From assembly GCA_020635915.1 (NCBI GenBank), contig JACJYU010000001.1, positions 1,712,501 to 1,776,500 of the forward strand: DNA of 64,000 nt, written 5' to 3'. The translations under genes were made by a program, and so were the position numbers. The DNA is from Flammeovirgaceae bacterium (GTDB taxonomy: Bacteria; Bacteroidota; Bacteroidia; Cytophagales; Cyclobacteriaceae). The notes under the pieces were generated by a model. It was not told where the DNA came from. It saw nothing but the letters and a program-made list of their open reading frames with translations, and made no database searches. Below, one piece after another: positions 34,953-44,282 of this stretch; positions within the stretch are counted from its first letter, which is position 1; each line of letters opens with the position of its first letter.

Positions 34953-35792
34953 ATGAACGAAGAGAAAGAGATGTCCTTCCTCGACCACCTGGAGGAGTTG
35001 AGGTGGCATATAGTAAGGTCCATTTCAGCCGTCTTTCTGTTTATGGTCACTGTCTTCGTGTTTGGAAAGTGGATTTTTCAAAACGTCATTTTTGCGCCTG
35101 CAAGGGCCGATTTTGTAACCTTCCGGTACATGTGCAAAGTAGGCCACCTGTTGAATATGGCCGATTCGTTTTGCGTGGGGGCCATCCCTTTTAAAGTACA
35201 AAGCCGGATCATGACGGGGCAGTTTACCATGCACCTTACGGTGGCCTTTGTATTGGGTTTTATAATCGCCTTCCCTTACGTATTTTGGGAGATTTGGAAG
35301 TTTGTCACCCCCGGCCTTCATGCCAGTGAAAGGAACAATTCCCGCTGGGCCGTTACCGCAGTGTCCTTCCTTTTTTTGGTAGGGGTTTCCTTTGGCTATT
35401 TCATTATGAGCCCGCTGGCCGTCTGGTTCCTCTCCACCTATTCGGTCAGCGACATGGTCTCCAACGAATTTGACATCACTTCCTATGTGTCCACCATTAC
35501 GGCATTGGTTTTTGGAAGCGGGCTGTTGTTTCAATTGCCGGTGGTGGTCTATTTTCTTTCGCGGGTGGGGATAGTGACGCCCCGTTTAATGAAACAGTAC
35601 AGAAAACACGCACTGGTCGCCATCCTTATCCTGGGGGCCATTATCACCCCTCCGGACCCCCTCAGCCAAATATTAATATCCTTACCTTTGTACATGCTCT
35701 ATGAAGTCAGTATATTGATTTCATCGATCGTGGAGCGAAAACGGTTGAAAAAAGACAAGGAAAACCTTCGGGCAGACCAGGCGGAAATATGA
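34953..35792 (+). CDS. tatC: Twin-arginine translocase subunit TatC
   Basis: A 279-residue protein with six predicted transmembrane helices. The N-terminal EMSFLDHLEELRWHIVRS is the classic TatC start, and GFIIAFPYVFWEIWKFVTPGLHASERN and PDPLSQILISLPLYMLYE are diagnostic. TatC recognises twin-arginine signal peptides. tatA/B homologs are not in the window, so they lie elsewhere. Its last codons overlap the rpiB start by 4 bp (ATGA), which points to translational coupling. Confidence 0.95.
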   Translation: MNEEKEMSFLDHLEELRWHIVRSISAVFLFMVTVFVFGKWIFQNVIFAPARADFVTFRYMCKVGHLLNMADSFCVGAIPFKVQSRIMTGQFTMHLTVAFVLGFIIAFPYVFWEIWKFVTPGLHASERNNSRWAVTAVSFLFLVGVSFGYFIMSPLAVWFLSTYSVSDMVSNEFDITSYVSTITALVFGSGLLFQLPVVVYFLSRVGIVTPRLMKQYRKHALVAILILGAIITPPDPLSQILISLPLYMLYEVSILISSIVERKRLKKDKENLRADQAEI

Positions 35793-36223
35793 AACAAAAG
35801 ATTGCCATTGGAAGCGACCACGCAGGGTACCGGATGAAGGAGGAGGTGAAGGCGCTCTTGCAGGGCATGGGCATTGAGGCCACTGATTATGGCACCCACT
35901 CCACCGACTCCACCGACTATCCAGACTTTGCGCACCCTGTCGCCAATGCAGTGGAAAAGGGCCAAAGCGAATTGGGCATTTTGATCTGCGGCTCTGCCAA
36001 CGGGGTGGCCATGACCGCCAACAAGCACCAGGGGATACGGGCCGCCATCTGCTGGAACGAGGAATTGGCCGCCCTGGCCCGACAGCACAACAATGCCAAT
36101 GTGCTCTGCCTGCCCGCCCGCTTTATCGACAAGGGACTGGCCGAAAAAATCGTTGGGCGGTTTTTGCAAGCCCACTTCGAGGGTGGCCGCCACCAGCGCA
36201 GGGTGGACAAGATCAGTTGTTGA
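35789..36223 (+). CDS. rpiB: Ribose-5-phosphate isomerase B
   Basis: A 144-residue enzyme of the pentose phosphate pathway interconverting ribose-5-phosphate and ribulose-5-phosphate. It opens IAIGSDHAGYRMKEEVKALL and contains TDYPDFAHPVANAV, LICGSANGVAMTANK (candidate catalytic Cys in ICGSANG) and the phosphate-binding ARQHNNANVLCLPAR; all are RpiB/LacAB features. The start overlaps the tatC stop by 4 bp. It overlaps the convergent gene at 36213 by 11 bp. Confidence 0.93.
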   Translation: MKQKIAIGSDHAGYRMKEEVKALLQGMGIEATDYGTHSTDSTDYPDFAHPVANAVEKGQSELGILICGSANGVAMTANKHQGIRAAICWNEELAALARQHNNANVLCLPARFIDKGLAEKIVGRFLQAHFEGGRHQRRVDKISC

Positions 36224-37616
36224 TCCTTCTGTACACCTGCCCCTCCTTCCTGTATTGCAAGGCAATGGAAGGGACCCGCTCCATCACTGCCTTCATAAGG
36301 TTTTCCTTGTCCAGGACAACCTCCGGGGGATACCCGCTAAAGCATGAAGACACTATTTCCACATGGTCGTACCGGGCCATGTCTTCAAATATGGGTTTTG
36401 ACAGCTCCCAGTTCAGAAAGCAGCCGCCCAAGGAGTTGTGTTGGTATAAGGCCATGTTATCGCCTAGCACCATTACCTTTTTCCCACTTACCGGGTAGGC
36501 CTCATTTCCTTTCCGGGGAAACAGGTGTTGAAAGTCCACCCCTTCTATCCTTCCCGACCGGGAAAGAAAGTTAACGGAAATTATGGCCCCCAGGAACACC
36601 CAAAGCATCAGCTCGGCCCTCCACCTTCTCCTGATCAGCAGCAGGCAATGGCTGATAAAGTAAGCCAAGGGAGGGATGAACACGATCAGGCTTGCGGGCG
36701 TGACCTGGCGCTCCACCAGCACCTGGATAAACGAAAACAACAACCACAGGAACATCACCTGCATCAGTTGCGACTGGTATTTTGTAAAGCGTGCCTCCCT
36801 GTTCATCATAAATATGGAAAACACAAAATAGGAGAGCGGAACGGCCGCCAGGATGAACAGTCCTTTCATGCTTACCAGCATCGTACCGGAAAAGGTGAGG
36901 TTGCTTGCATAAAAGTTTTGCCATAGCAAACCGGTTTTGCCCCAATAGAAATAAAGCGTGAACAGCAATGCGTGCGGCAGGAGGAACCCAAATACCATCA
37001 AGGTAATTTTCCTGAACCTCGCGCGCGTAAGGGCGATTAGTATAAATATGGTGAGCAACAAAAACACCCAATAGGAAAACACAATAAAGGTGGCCAGGCC
37101 CAGGTATACACCCAGTTTCAATACGATTTCGTCCTGTTGGATTTTGAATTCCACCTCATGAAAAAGTTGGTTGAGGGCGAAAAGCAACACCATGGAGGCA
37201 AGCAGGTCGGGCGAAAAGCTCAACAGATCAAAGGAGAAGAAGCAAAGCACGCCATAGACCAGCGCGGGCAAATACGTGTTCTCGGCATACGCTTTGTTAT
37301 TGATCAACAACACGGCAAAGTAGCTGGCCTGGAAAAAGACAATGGCCATGGCCACGATGTGGCCGGCAAGCACGGACCGGCCAAACAGGATGTGCATGAG
37401 GCCAAACAAGGCGCTGGCCAGGGGCGGGGTATCGTCAAACACCTGTATGTACATGAGCTTTCCCTCCGCGATGGCCTCCCCCAATACGGTGTTTTTGATT
37501 TCGCCCAACAGGGGCCCCGTGGGCAGTAACAAAAAGGGAAGGCTTATCAGGACGATAATAACAAAGAGTGCCAAAAGGCGGTAGGGGTCATTTATCCGGA
37601 AGAAGCGGAGCAGCAC
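36213..37616 (-). CDS. Polytopic membrane protein of unknown function
   Basis: A protein of about 467 residues with roughly eleven to twelve hydrophobic helices and a soluble C-terminal part (after about residue 370) containing KKVMVLGDNMALYQHN. The opening LRFFRINDPYRLLALFVIIVL and the loop IQVFDDTPPLASALFGLMH resemble conserved Cytophagales membrane proteins, possibly related to GT-C fold (dolichyl-phosphate-mannose) transferases, but no catalytic motif is certain. No ATG starts the frame in this region: GTG at 37616 is my choice, with TTG at 37622 or 37691 as alternatives. It overlaps rpiB by 11 bp, convergent. Confidence 0.6.
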   Translation of the reverse strand: MLLRFFRINDPYRLLALFVIIVLISLPFLLLPTGPLLGEIKNTVLGEAIAEGKLMYIQVFDDTPPLASALFGLMHILFGRSVLAGHIVAMAIVFFQASYFAVLLINNKAYAENTYLPALVYGVLCFFSFDLLSFSPDLLASMVLLFALNQLFHEVEFKIQQDEIVLKLGVYLGLATFIVFSYWVFLLLTIFILIALTRARFRKITLMVFGFLLPHALLFTLYFYWGKTGLLWQNFYASNLTFSGTMLVSMKGLFILAAVPLSYFVFSIFMMNREARFTKYQSQLMQVMFLWLLFSFIQVLVERQVTPASLIVFIPPLAYFISHCLLLIRRRWRAELMLWVFLGAIISVNFLSRSGRIEGVDFQHLFPRKGNEAYPVSGKKVMVLGDNMALYQHNSLGGCFLNWELSKPIFEDMARYDHVEIVSSCFSGYPPEVVLDKENLMKAVMERVPSIALQYRKEGQVYRRINN

Positions 37617-37729
37617 GGGCAAGTGGTGTTTAAGCTTGCAAGTAAATGATAATTGGGCGAAAAAATGGCGATTGGCGCCAGCCTGCCCCAATTTTTATTC
37701 CCCTTTGGGCTTTTGCTTATCTTTGCCCC

Positions 37730-38113
37730 ATGAGTGGGACCATGAGACAACAGAAATACAGCAGGTTTTTACAAAAAGAAATCAGCAACATCTTTCAACG
37801 CGACCGGAGGGGCATCCTTCAAAACGAAATGGTCACCATCGCGGAAGTAAAAATAAGCCCTGACCTGGGCGTGGCCAAAGTGTACATCAGCATGATGCTT
37901 GCCAAAGACAAAGACGCCACCCTTGGCCGCCTGAACGCCCATAAAAGCGAAATCAGAAAAGAGCTGGGGAACAAGATTGGAAAGCAGGTGCGCATCATCC
38001 CGGAGCTGGTATTCTACATCGATGAGGTAGAGGAAAATGCGTTTAAAATCGATTCGTTGATCAACAGCTTGAACATTCCCCCTGCAAGCGAAGGGGACAA
38101 AGAAAGCCAATAA
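37730..38113 (+). CDS. rbfA: Ribosome-binding factor A
   Basis: A 127-residue KH-like RNA-binding protein that helps 16S rRNA processing and 30S maturation. Signatures are MRQQKYSRFLQKEISNIFQR, VTIAEVKISPDLGVAKVYIS and RKELGNKIGKQVRIIPELVF. Length and order fit the family. The start is ATG 37730; ATG 37742 also works, and the in-frame upstream sequence to 37646 is not supported. It is followed 16 bp later by the LolC/E-like permease, probably in the same transcript. Confidence 0.92.
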   Translation: MSGTMRQQKYSRFLQKEISNIFQRDRRGILQNEMVTIAEVKISPDLGVAKVYISMMLAKDKDATLGRLNAHKSEIRKELGNKIGKQVRIIPELVFYIDEVEENAFKIDSLINSLNIPPASEGDKESQ

Positions 38114-38129
38114 AGGAAAACCTGCTTCT

Positions 38130-39353
38130 GTGAACCTCCCTTTGTTTATCGCCAGGCGCTACTTTGTATCAAAGCGAAAACAGAATTTTATCAACATCAT
38201 CTCCATCCTGTCCATGGTGGGCGTGGCCTTTTCCACCGCGGCCCTAATCATAGTCCTTTCCGTGTTCAACGGCCTGGAGGACCTGTTGCGGTCGCTGTAT
38301 TCCTCTTTCGACCCGGAGCTTAAGATAGAAGCCGCACAAGGAAAATCTTTTGAAGTAAACCCCCGTATGTTGTCCACGATCAGGTCCATAGAGGGGGTGG
38401 CAGTGGTCACCGAAGTGATCGAAGACTATGCCTACCTCCGCTACCGCGATGCGGACATGGTCGTCACCATCAAAGGGGTAAGCGACAATTTCATCGACCA
38501 GCACCGCCTGGACGACCGGATGGTCCAGGGCGAACTAAAGTTAAAGCAAGATGGTGTGGAGTATGCCATCCTGGGCAGGGGGGTACAGTACGCCCTTTCG
38601 GTGGCCGTAGAGGATAAAATGTACGCACTTCAGGTATTTTATATAAAAAGCCTCAAGCAAAATTCATTGGACCCCTCACAAATGTATTCGCGCAAAAGCA
38701 TATTGCCGGGAGGCGTGTTTTCCATTGAAAAGAACTACGATGAGAACTACGTCTTCCTCCCGCTCGATTTTGTGGTAAGCCTGTTGGACTACGGGAACAG
38801 GCGCACGGCCCTGGAGGTAAAAACCCATGAAGGCGCCAACATCAATGCAGTCAAACAAAAGATATCCGAAGCGTTGGGAAAGCCCTATAAAGTGCTAACC
38901 AGCGAAGAGCAGCAAAAGGACCTGTACCGCCTGCTGAAAATCGAAAAGCTTTTTACCTTCCTTGCCCTGACGCTCCTGATAACGGTGGGCTCCATCAACA
39001 TTTTCTTTTCGCTGATGATGTTGGCCATAGACAAGAAAAAAGACATCACCATACTATCGGCCATGGGCGGCACGCCACAATTGATCAGGCGCATTTTCTT
39101 CTCGGAAGGGGCCATCATTTCCTTCATAGGGGCGGCATCGGGGCTGGTTTTAGGGGGCCTCGTCTGTTGGGCGCAGGCCGAATTTGGGCTGGTGGGCATA
39201 GGCATGGAAAATGCGGTGGTGCCGGACTACCCCGTAAAAATGATCTGGGGCGATTTTGCCCTTACCGGCCTTGTTATTGTAGGCATTACGGCCCTGGTCT
39301 CGTTTTATCCCGCCCTTTTGGCCTCCAGGTCCTATTCGACACAAAACCTGTAA
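38130..39353 (+). CDS. LolC/LolE-like lipoprotein-releasing permease
   Basis: A 407-residue permease: N-terminal helix (INIISILSMVGVAFSTAALIIVLSVFNGL), a periplasmic domain (about 60-270) and three C-terminal helices starting FTFLALTLLITVGSINIFFSL with the FtsX-type motif DKKKDITILSAMGG. This four-helix layout with an N-terminal RRYFVSKRKQNFIN is typical of LolC/E, which moves lipoproteins from inner membrane to LolA. LolD-like ATPase is not adjacent. The start is GTG 38130, 16 bp after rbfA. Confidence 0.88.
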   Translation: MNLPLFIARRYFVSKRKQNFINIISILSMVGVAFSTAALIIVLSVFNGLEDLLRSLYSSFDPELKIEAAQGKSFEVNPRMLSTIRSIEGVAVVTEVIEDYAYLRYRDADMVVTIKGVSDNFIDQHRLDDRMVQGELKLKQDGVEYAILGRGVQYALSVAVEDKMYALQVFYIKSLKQNSLDPSQMYSRKSILPGGVFSIEKNYDENYVFLPLDFVVSLLDYGNRRTALEVKTHEGANINAVKQKISEALGKPYKVLTSEEQQKDLYRLLKIEKLFTFLALTLLITVGSINIFFSLMMLAIDKKKDITILSAMGGTPQLIRRIFFSEGAIISFIGAASGLVLGGLVCWAQAEFGLVGIGMENAVVPDYPVKMIWGDFALTGLVIVGITALVSFYPALLASRSYSTQNL

Positions 39354-39509
39354 ATATCCCGCATGTAGGAAAAGGGCCAAAATTGTCCGGTTTTTTTCCC
39401 ATGGAATGATTATTTTGCAATTCTGCCAATACAAAAAAGTGTCCTTTTTTGTTGTAAATGGGTGCTCCCGGCAGGTGTTCAGCTTCGGACCAATGGTTTT
39501 AATTGCCCT

Positions 39510-42458
39510 ATGAAAGTATCGGCCGCACAGCCCTTTCAGCTTATCTACTCGGTATACCAGCATGAGTACCTGGGGTATATGTTCGAGTCTTTTATCGTGC
39601 ACCTTGACGACAACGGCAAGCTTACCTACCAGCATCAAAATATTTCTTCAAAAAACGCACGCGAATTTTCGAAGGGGCTGGACGACCGCGATTATGAACT
39701 CATTGGGATAATGGACAGCATGAGCCAGGACGCTGTCCTCAAACACTTCTCAAAAAAAATAATGAAGCCCAACGAGTTTTTTGCCAAGGTGTACCACAAG
39801 GACAAGGGCGATGAAATGCTTCAGGAACAGATTGAAGCGTACATGGAAAAGAGAAGGGCGCAGGTGCTGGACAAGTTGTACGGCAAGATGGTGTTTGAAA
39901 TGGGCAACGATGGTGAGCCCACCTGGGGCAAACTGGAGGTCCAGCCCAAGAAAGCTTCCATTCAGTTCCACTTCATGCGCAACGAAGGCAGCACCAACTA
40001 TTACCCCACCCTTTCCTACGAAGGCAAAAAGATCGAGCTGCCAAACCCTTCGGCCTACTTGGTGTGCAAAGCCCCCGCCTGGCTGGTGCTCAATGGCAAG
40101 CTTTATGGGTTTGATGTGCACGTGGACGGGAAAAAGCTGCTCCCGTTCCTCGGCAAAAAGTTTGTTGTTATCCCCAAGAACTTAGAAGAAACCTACTACA
40201 ATAAGTTTGTGGCACCGCTTATCGCGTCCTTTGACAACATAGAGGTAAAGGGGTTTGAAATCGCCAAGCACGATCTTGCCCCCCATCCCTTGCTTACCCT
40301 CTCGGAATTGCCACCCGTCAGCAACAAGACCGCGCCCAAATTATTTGAGGGTGGCGACCGGCAATACCAAAAGGATGACGAGTCAGGGAAAATCATCTTT
40401 GACCTGTCGTTCAAGTATGGAAAGCACAAGTTCAGGGGCGACTCCCCCGGGCCGGTAAGCGTAAAACTCGAAAAGCATGAAAACGACTATATCTTCCATC
40501 GCATTGCGCGTGACCTGGAGGCAGAGAAAAAATTCGCACAGACCCTGACAAAGCTGGGCCTGCCCTTGCGCGGAGGGTACAGGACCGCTGTGGAAAAAGC
40601 CCATGCGTTTTCATGGCTCAACGAAAACCGCATCAACCTGCTGGACCTTGGCTTTGAAGTGAGCCAACCGGCCAACAAGGACAAAAAATACTTTGTGGGC
40701 AAGGCCGTAATAGAACTGGACGTAAAAGAAACCATCGACTGGTTCGACATCCATGCCAAAATATTTTTTGGCGAGTACGAGGTCTCCTTTAAGGAACTAA
40801 GGAAGCTCATCATAAAAAAGAAGGTCGAGTTCAAGCTTCCCAACGGGGAGATCGCGATTATCCCCGAAGCCTGGCTAACCAAGTTCGGGGACCTTTTCAC
40901 CTTGAGCGAAACAAAGGGAAAATCGGAAAAGCCAGTATTAAAAAAGCACCACATCACCCTGTTGAAAGAACTGCAGGAAAACAACCTGGCCAAGGTGCAC
41001 ATGAGCGAGAAGCTCCGCAACCTCGATTCGTTCACCGGCATTAAAGACTACCCCGTGCCCAGTGGCTTTCGCGGCACGCTGAGGAAGTACCAAAAGGCCG
41101 GGTACAATTGGCTGCGCTTCCTTAACGATTTCAGCCTTGGCGGCTGCCTGGCCGATGACATGGGCCTGGGAAAGACCGTTCAAACCCTGGCCATGCTGCA
41201 GGCGGAAAAGGAAAAGGAGGGCGCGGGCACTTCTTTGCTTATCATGCCCACATCGCTGGTCTACAACTGGGAGATGGAAGCCGCCAAGTTTACGCCCGGG
41301 CTCAAGGTCCTCAGCTACACCGGCACCCATCGGAACAAGGACGTCTCAAAATTCAGCCATTACGACCTGGTGCTCACCTCATACGGCATCACCCGGCTTG
41401 ACGCGGACATCCTGCAGGACTATTTGTTCAACTACGTGATCCTGGACGAGTCACAGGTGATCAAAAACCCGACTTCCAATATTGCCAAGGCCGTCCTCAA
41501 ATTGAAATCCAAACACCGGCTCTCCCTCACCGGCACGCCTTTGGAAAACACTACCCTGGACCTTTGGTCGCAGATGACCTTTATCAACCCTGGCCTGCTG
41601 GGGGGCCAAAAGTTTTTTAAAGACGAATTCCTTGTGCCCATAGAAAAAAAGGGTGACGAGGGAAAAACCAAAAAACTCAATGCCATCATCAAGCCGTTTG
41701 TCCTTAGGCGGCTCAAGGCCCAGGTGGCAACCGACCTTCCCGAAAAAGTGGAAAACATCTACTACACCGACATGACCCCGGACCAGGAAGAAAAATATGA
41801 GGAAGCCAAGGCACACTACCGCCATAAAATATTGGACCTGATAGAAAAAGAAGGGATCAACAGTTCGCGGTTTACCATCCTGGAGGGATTGACCAAACTA
41901 AGGCAACTTTCCAACCATCCAAAGATGATCGACCCCGGCTACACAGGGGACTCCGGCAAACTGAACGATGTGGCGCACATGATTGAAAATGCCCTTATTG
42001 AAGGCCACAAGCTGCTTATCTTCAGCCAGTTTGTGAAACACCTTGCCCTTGTTAAAAATCACCTCACCGCAAAGAAAATCCCTTTTGCCTACATGGACGG
42101 CTCCAGCACGGACAGGAAAGACCAGGTGGCCATGTTCAATAAGGACAAAAAGGTAAAGGTCTTTTTGATCTCCATCAAGGCGGGCGGGCTGGGCCTCAAC
42201 CTCACGGAAGCAGACTATGTGTTTATTCTCGACCCCTGGTGGAACCCGGCCGTGGAGGCACAGGCCGTGGACAGGGCGCACCGCATCGGCCAGAAAAAGA
42301 AGGTGTTTACCTACAAATTCATTACCCGGAATTCCGTGGAGGAAAAGATCTTGAAACTGCAGAAAAACAAACTCCGCCTGTCGGAAAGCCTGATTACTAC
42401 CGAAGAAAGCGTGATCAAGGCCCTTACACGCGAGGATATTGAAATGCTGATGAACTAG
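39510..42458 (+). CDS. SNF2-family DEAD/DEAH-type ATPase (Rad54-like)
   Basis: A 982-residue protein. The N-terminal half (about 1-500) is a little-characterised region typical of bacterial SNF2 proteins. The C-terminal half is the double RecA core: Walker A DDMGLGKTVQT (Lys555), Walker B/motif II LDESQ (Asp646-Gln649), SLTGTPLENT, and motifs V/VI including SIKAGGLGLNLTEADYV and DRAHRIGQ. These proteins remodel protein-DNA complexes or translocate on DNA. No restriction, methyltransferase or defence genes lie beside it. The start is ATG 39510, as the GTG upstream (39462) adds unsupported residues. It overlaps the acyltransferase stop by 4 bp. Confidence 0.9.
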   Translation: MKVSAAQPFQLIYSVYQHEYLGYMFESFIVHLDDNGKLTYQHQNISSKNAREFSKGLDDRDYELIGIMDSMSQDAVLKHFSKKIMKPNEFFAKVYHKDKGDEMLQEQIEAYMEKRRAQVLDKLYGKMVFEMGNDGEPTWGKLEVQPKKASIQFHFMRNEGSTNYYPTLSYEGKKIELPNPSAYLVCKAPAWLVLNGKLYGFDVHVDGKKLLPFLGKKFVVIPKNLEETYYNKFVAPLIASFDNIEVKGFEIAKHDLAPHPLLTLSELPPVSNKTAPKLFEGGDRQYQKDDESGKIIFDLSFKYGKHKFRGDSPGPVSVKLEKHENDYIFHRIARDLEAEKKFAQTLTKLGLPLRGGYRTAVEKAHAFSWLNENRINLLDLGFEVSQPANKDKKYFVGKAVIELDVKETIDWFDIHAKIFFGEYEVSFKELRKLIIKKKVEFKLPNGEIAIIPEAWLTKFGDLFTLSETKGKSEKPVLKKHHITLLKELQENNLAKVHMSEKLRNLDSFTGIKDYPVPSGFRGTLRKYQKAGYNWLRFLNDFSLGGCLADDMGLGKTVQTLAMLQAEKEKEGAGTSLLIMPTSLVYNWEMEAAKFTPGLKVLSYTGTHRNKDVSKFSHYDLVLTSYGITRLDADILQDYLFNYVILDESQVIKNPTSNIAKAVLKLKSKHRLSLTGTPLENTTLDLWSQMTFINPGLLGGQKFFKDEFLVPIEKKGDEGKTKKLNAIIKPFVLRRLKAQVATDLPEKVENIYYTDMTPDQEEKYEEAKAHYRHKILDLIEKEGINSSRFTILEGLTKLRQLSNHPKMIDPGYTGDSGKLNDVAHMIENALIEGHKLLIFSQFVKHLALVKNHLTAKKIPFAYMDGSSTDRKDQVAMFNKDKKVKVFLISIKAGGLGLNLTEADYVFILDPWWNPAVEAQAVDRAHRIGQKKKVFTYKFITRNSVEEKILKLQKNKLRLSESLITTEESVIKALTREDIEMLMN

Positions 42459-43306
42459 GTTTCGGGTTTTCGTTGCTTCCACCTTCTGTGCGACCACAGC
42501 CACCCGGTCGGATTGGCCCTGACCACTTCTTCCGTGGCTTTAATGTAGGCTTCTATCACCCCATGCGAGCCTTTTTCAAACGGTGGGGTGCCTATTTGCA
42601 CAAACTCCATTTCGTAGTGCCCCCTTTTTACCTTGTCGATTTTAATAAAGAAGACCGGGTACTGCATCATAACGGCCAGGTTGTTCACCCCGTCAAAAAA
42701 GGCCGTGTCCTGGCCCAGGAACCGGCCCCAGTATTTCTTGTCGTTCCCATGTCCCGGAAATTGATCGGCCACAATGGCCACCCCGCACACGGTGCCTCTC
42801 CGCTTTACCATTTCCCTGACCACGTCCGCCCGCTTTATTGCGCCAGAACCAAACCTGCCCCTGGTATAAAAGGAAAAGCGGTTGACAAAACCACTGCTTT
42901 GCGGCTGGTAAACATAGTCGACACGGACCGGCAGCCAGAGGTCGGCCGCTGCAATGATCCACTCCCAATTGAATTGATGTGACGCCAAATACAAAGAGGA
43001 TTGGCCCCGGTCTTTGCACCGTTGTATTTCCTCAGGGTTTTTGAACACCATCCTACGCTTAAGGGCTTCTTTGGAAATGGTCAACAACTTCAAGGTTTCC
43101 ACGGCATAGTCGCAAAGGTTTTTATAAAACCCCTTCTCAATGGCCACCAGCTCGTGCGGGCTTTTCCCCGGGAATGAATTTTCAAGGTTTTGGCGGACTA
43201 CCTTCCTTCTGTACCCAAGCAGGTAGTAGGTAACAAAAAACAGCCCATCGGAAACTAGGTACAGTACTGGAAACGGCAACCGCGACAACAACCGGAAAAA
43301 AAACAT
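42455..43306 (-). CDS. Lipid A-type lysophospholipid acyltransferase (LpxL/HtrB-like)
   Basis: A 283-residue membrane-associated acyltransferase. The HX4E catalytic motif is His110-Glu115 in LYLASHQFNWEW, within the usual segment after an N-terminal amphipathic helix (LYLVSDGLFFVTYYLLGYRRKVVRQNL). Motifs KRRGTVCGVAIVADQFPGHG and GVNNLAVMMQYPVFFIK follow the LpxL/HtrB order, so it probably adds acyl chains to lipid A. It meets the SNF2 stop with a 4 bp overlap (the shared tetramer CTAG gives both stop codons). Confidence 0.87.
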   Translation of the reverse strand: MFFFRLLSRLPFPVLYLVSDGLFFVTYYLLGYRRKVVRQNLENSFPGKSPHELVAIEKGFYKNLCDYAVETLKLLTISKEALKRRMVFKNPEEIQRCKDRGQSSLYLASHQFNWEWIIAAADLWLPVRVDYVYQPQSSGFVNRFSFYTRGRFGSGAIKRADVVREMVKRRGTVCGVAIVADQFPGHGNDKKYWGRFLGQDTAFFDGVNNLAVMMQYPVFFIKIDKVKRGHYEMEFVQIGTPPFEKGSHGVIEAYIKATEEVVRANPTGWLWSHRRWKQRKPET

Positions 43307-43475
43307 TTTCTTATGGACTTGTTGTGGTTGTGCAAGTTAAAGAAGAATTGGAAATTTACCCCGTAGTGGCCAAATGGGAGGCCATTGCCCATAGTGGCAA
43401 TTTAATTCATTGTGATTCCACTATATTTCGGGACGAATAGTTCAGACCGGGCATTGGGCTGGCAACGTATTTTGC

Positions 43476-44282
43476 ATGAAGGACAAGGTTGTAATCATTA
43501 CCGGGGGATCATCGGGAATTGGCAAGGCCCTGGCGGCCCGCTTTGGCCAAAAAGGGTCCCGGATATTGATCACCGGGAGGAAAAAAGAGGAACTGGATGC
43601 CACGGTGACAGAGTTGGCCAATCAGGGGGTGCAAATCCTAGGTGTACAGGCGGATGTTGCCCTAAGGGCCGACAACGGAAGGATGGTGGACGAGGCCATC
43701 AAAAATTTTGGAAAGATCGATGTGCTCATCAACAATGCGGGCATATCCATGCGGGCATTGTTCAAAGATGTCGACCTGGAGGTGATCAAAAAGGTAATGG
43801 ACATCAATTTTTTTGGGGCCGTGTACGCCACGCACAGCTGCCTTCCCCACCTCATTAAAAGCCAGGGCTCCATTGTTGGAATTTCCTCCATTGCGGGGTA
43901 CCGGGGGCTTCCCGGCCGTACCGGGTACAGCTCTTCGAAGTTTGCCCTCAACGGTTTCCTGGAGGCGTTGCGCACCGAGCTTATCCACACCGGGGTGCAT
44001 GTGCTTACGGCATGCCCGGGGTTTACGGCCTCCAACATTAGAAAACGCTCACTCCTTAAGGACGGCACGGCACAGGGCAACTCCCCGAGGGAGGAGGGCG
44101 GGATGATGACCGCAGAGGAATGCGCCAAGCATATTTACAACGCCACCGTAAGACGCAGGAAAACCCTGGTGCTGACCCGGCAGGGCAAGCTCACGGTATT
44201 CCTCAATAAATGGGCCCCTGGCGTCATGGACAGGTTTGTTTACAACACCATGGCCAAAGAGGAAAACTCCCCTTTTCAATAA
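43476..44282 (+). CDS. Short-chain dehydrogenase/reductase
   Basis: A 268-residue Rossmann-fold SDR: cofactor motif TGGSSGIG (9-16), NNAG (86-89), and catalytic Ser138, Tyr151 and Lys155 (GYSSSKFA). The Arg35-containing TGRKKEEL suggests NADP(H) preference. The extended C-terminal region (after about 190) contains EECAKHIYNATVRRRKTL, which fits the classical SDR group of steroid/retinol-type or sphingoid reductases; substrate unknown. It is immediately followed by radA with zero spacing, implying one transcript. Confidence 0.9.
   Translation: MKDKVVIITGGSSGIGKALAARFGQKGSRILITGRKKEELDATVTELANQGVQILGVQADVALRADNGRMVDEAIKNFGKIDVLINNAGISMRALFKDVDLEVIKKVMDINFFGAVYATHSCLPHLIKSQGSIVGISSIAGYRGLPGRTGYSSSKFALNGFLEALRTELIHTGVHVLTACPGFTASNIRKRSLLKDGTAQGNSPREEGGMMTAEECAKHIYNATVRRRKTLVLTRQGKLTVFLNKWAPGVMDRFVYNTMAKEENSPFQ

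Noticed and set aside
36010..36025. Unusual RpiB active site (ICGSANG instead of the common CGTGIG)
   Set aside because: The variant is, to my knowledge, normal in Bacteroidota RpiB; not evidence of inactivation.
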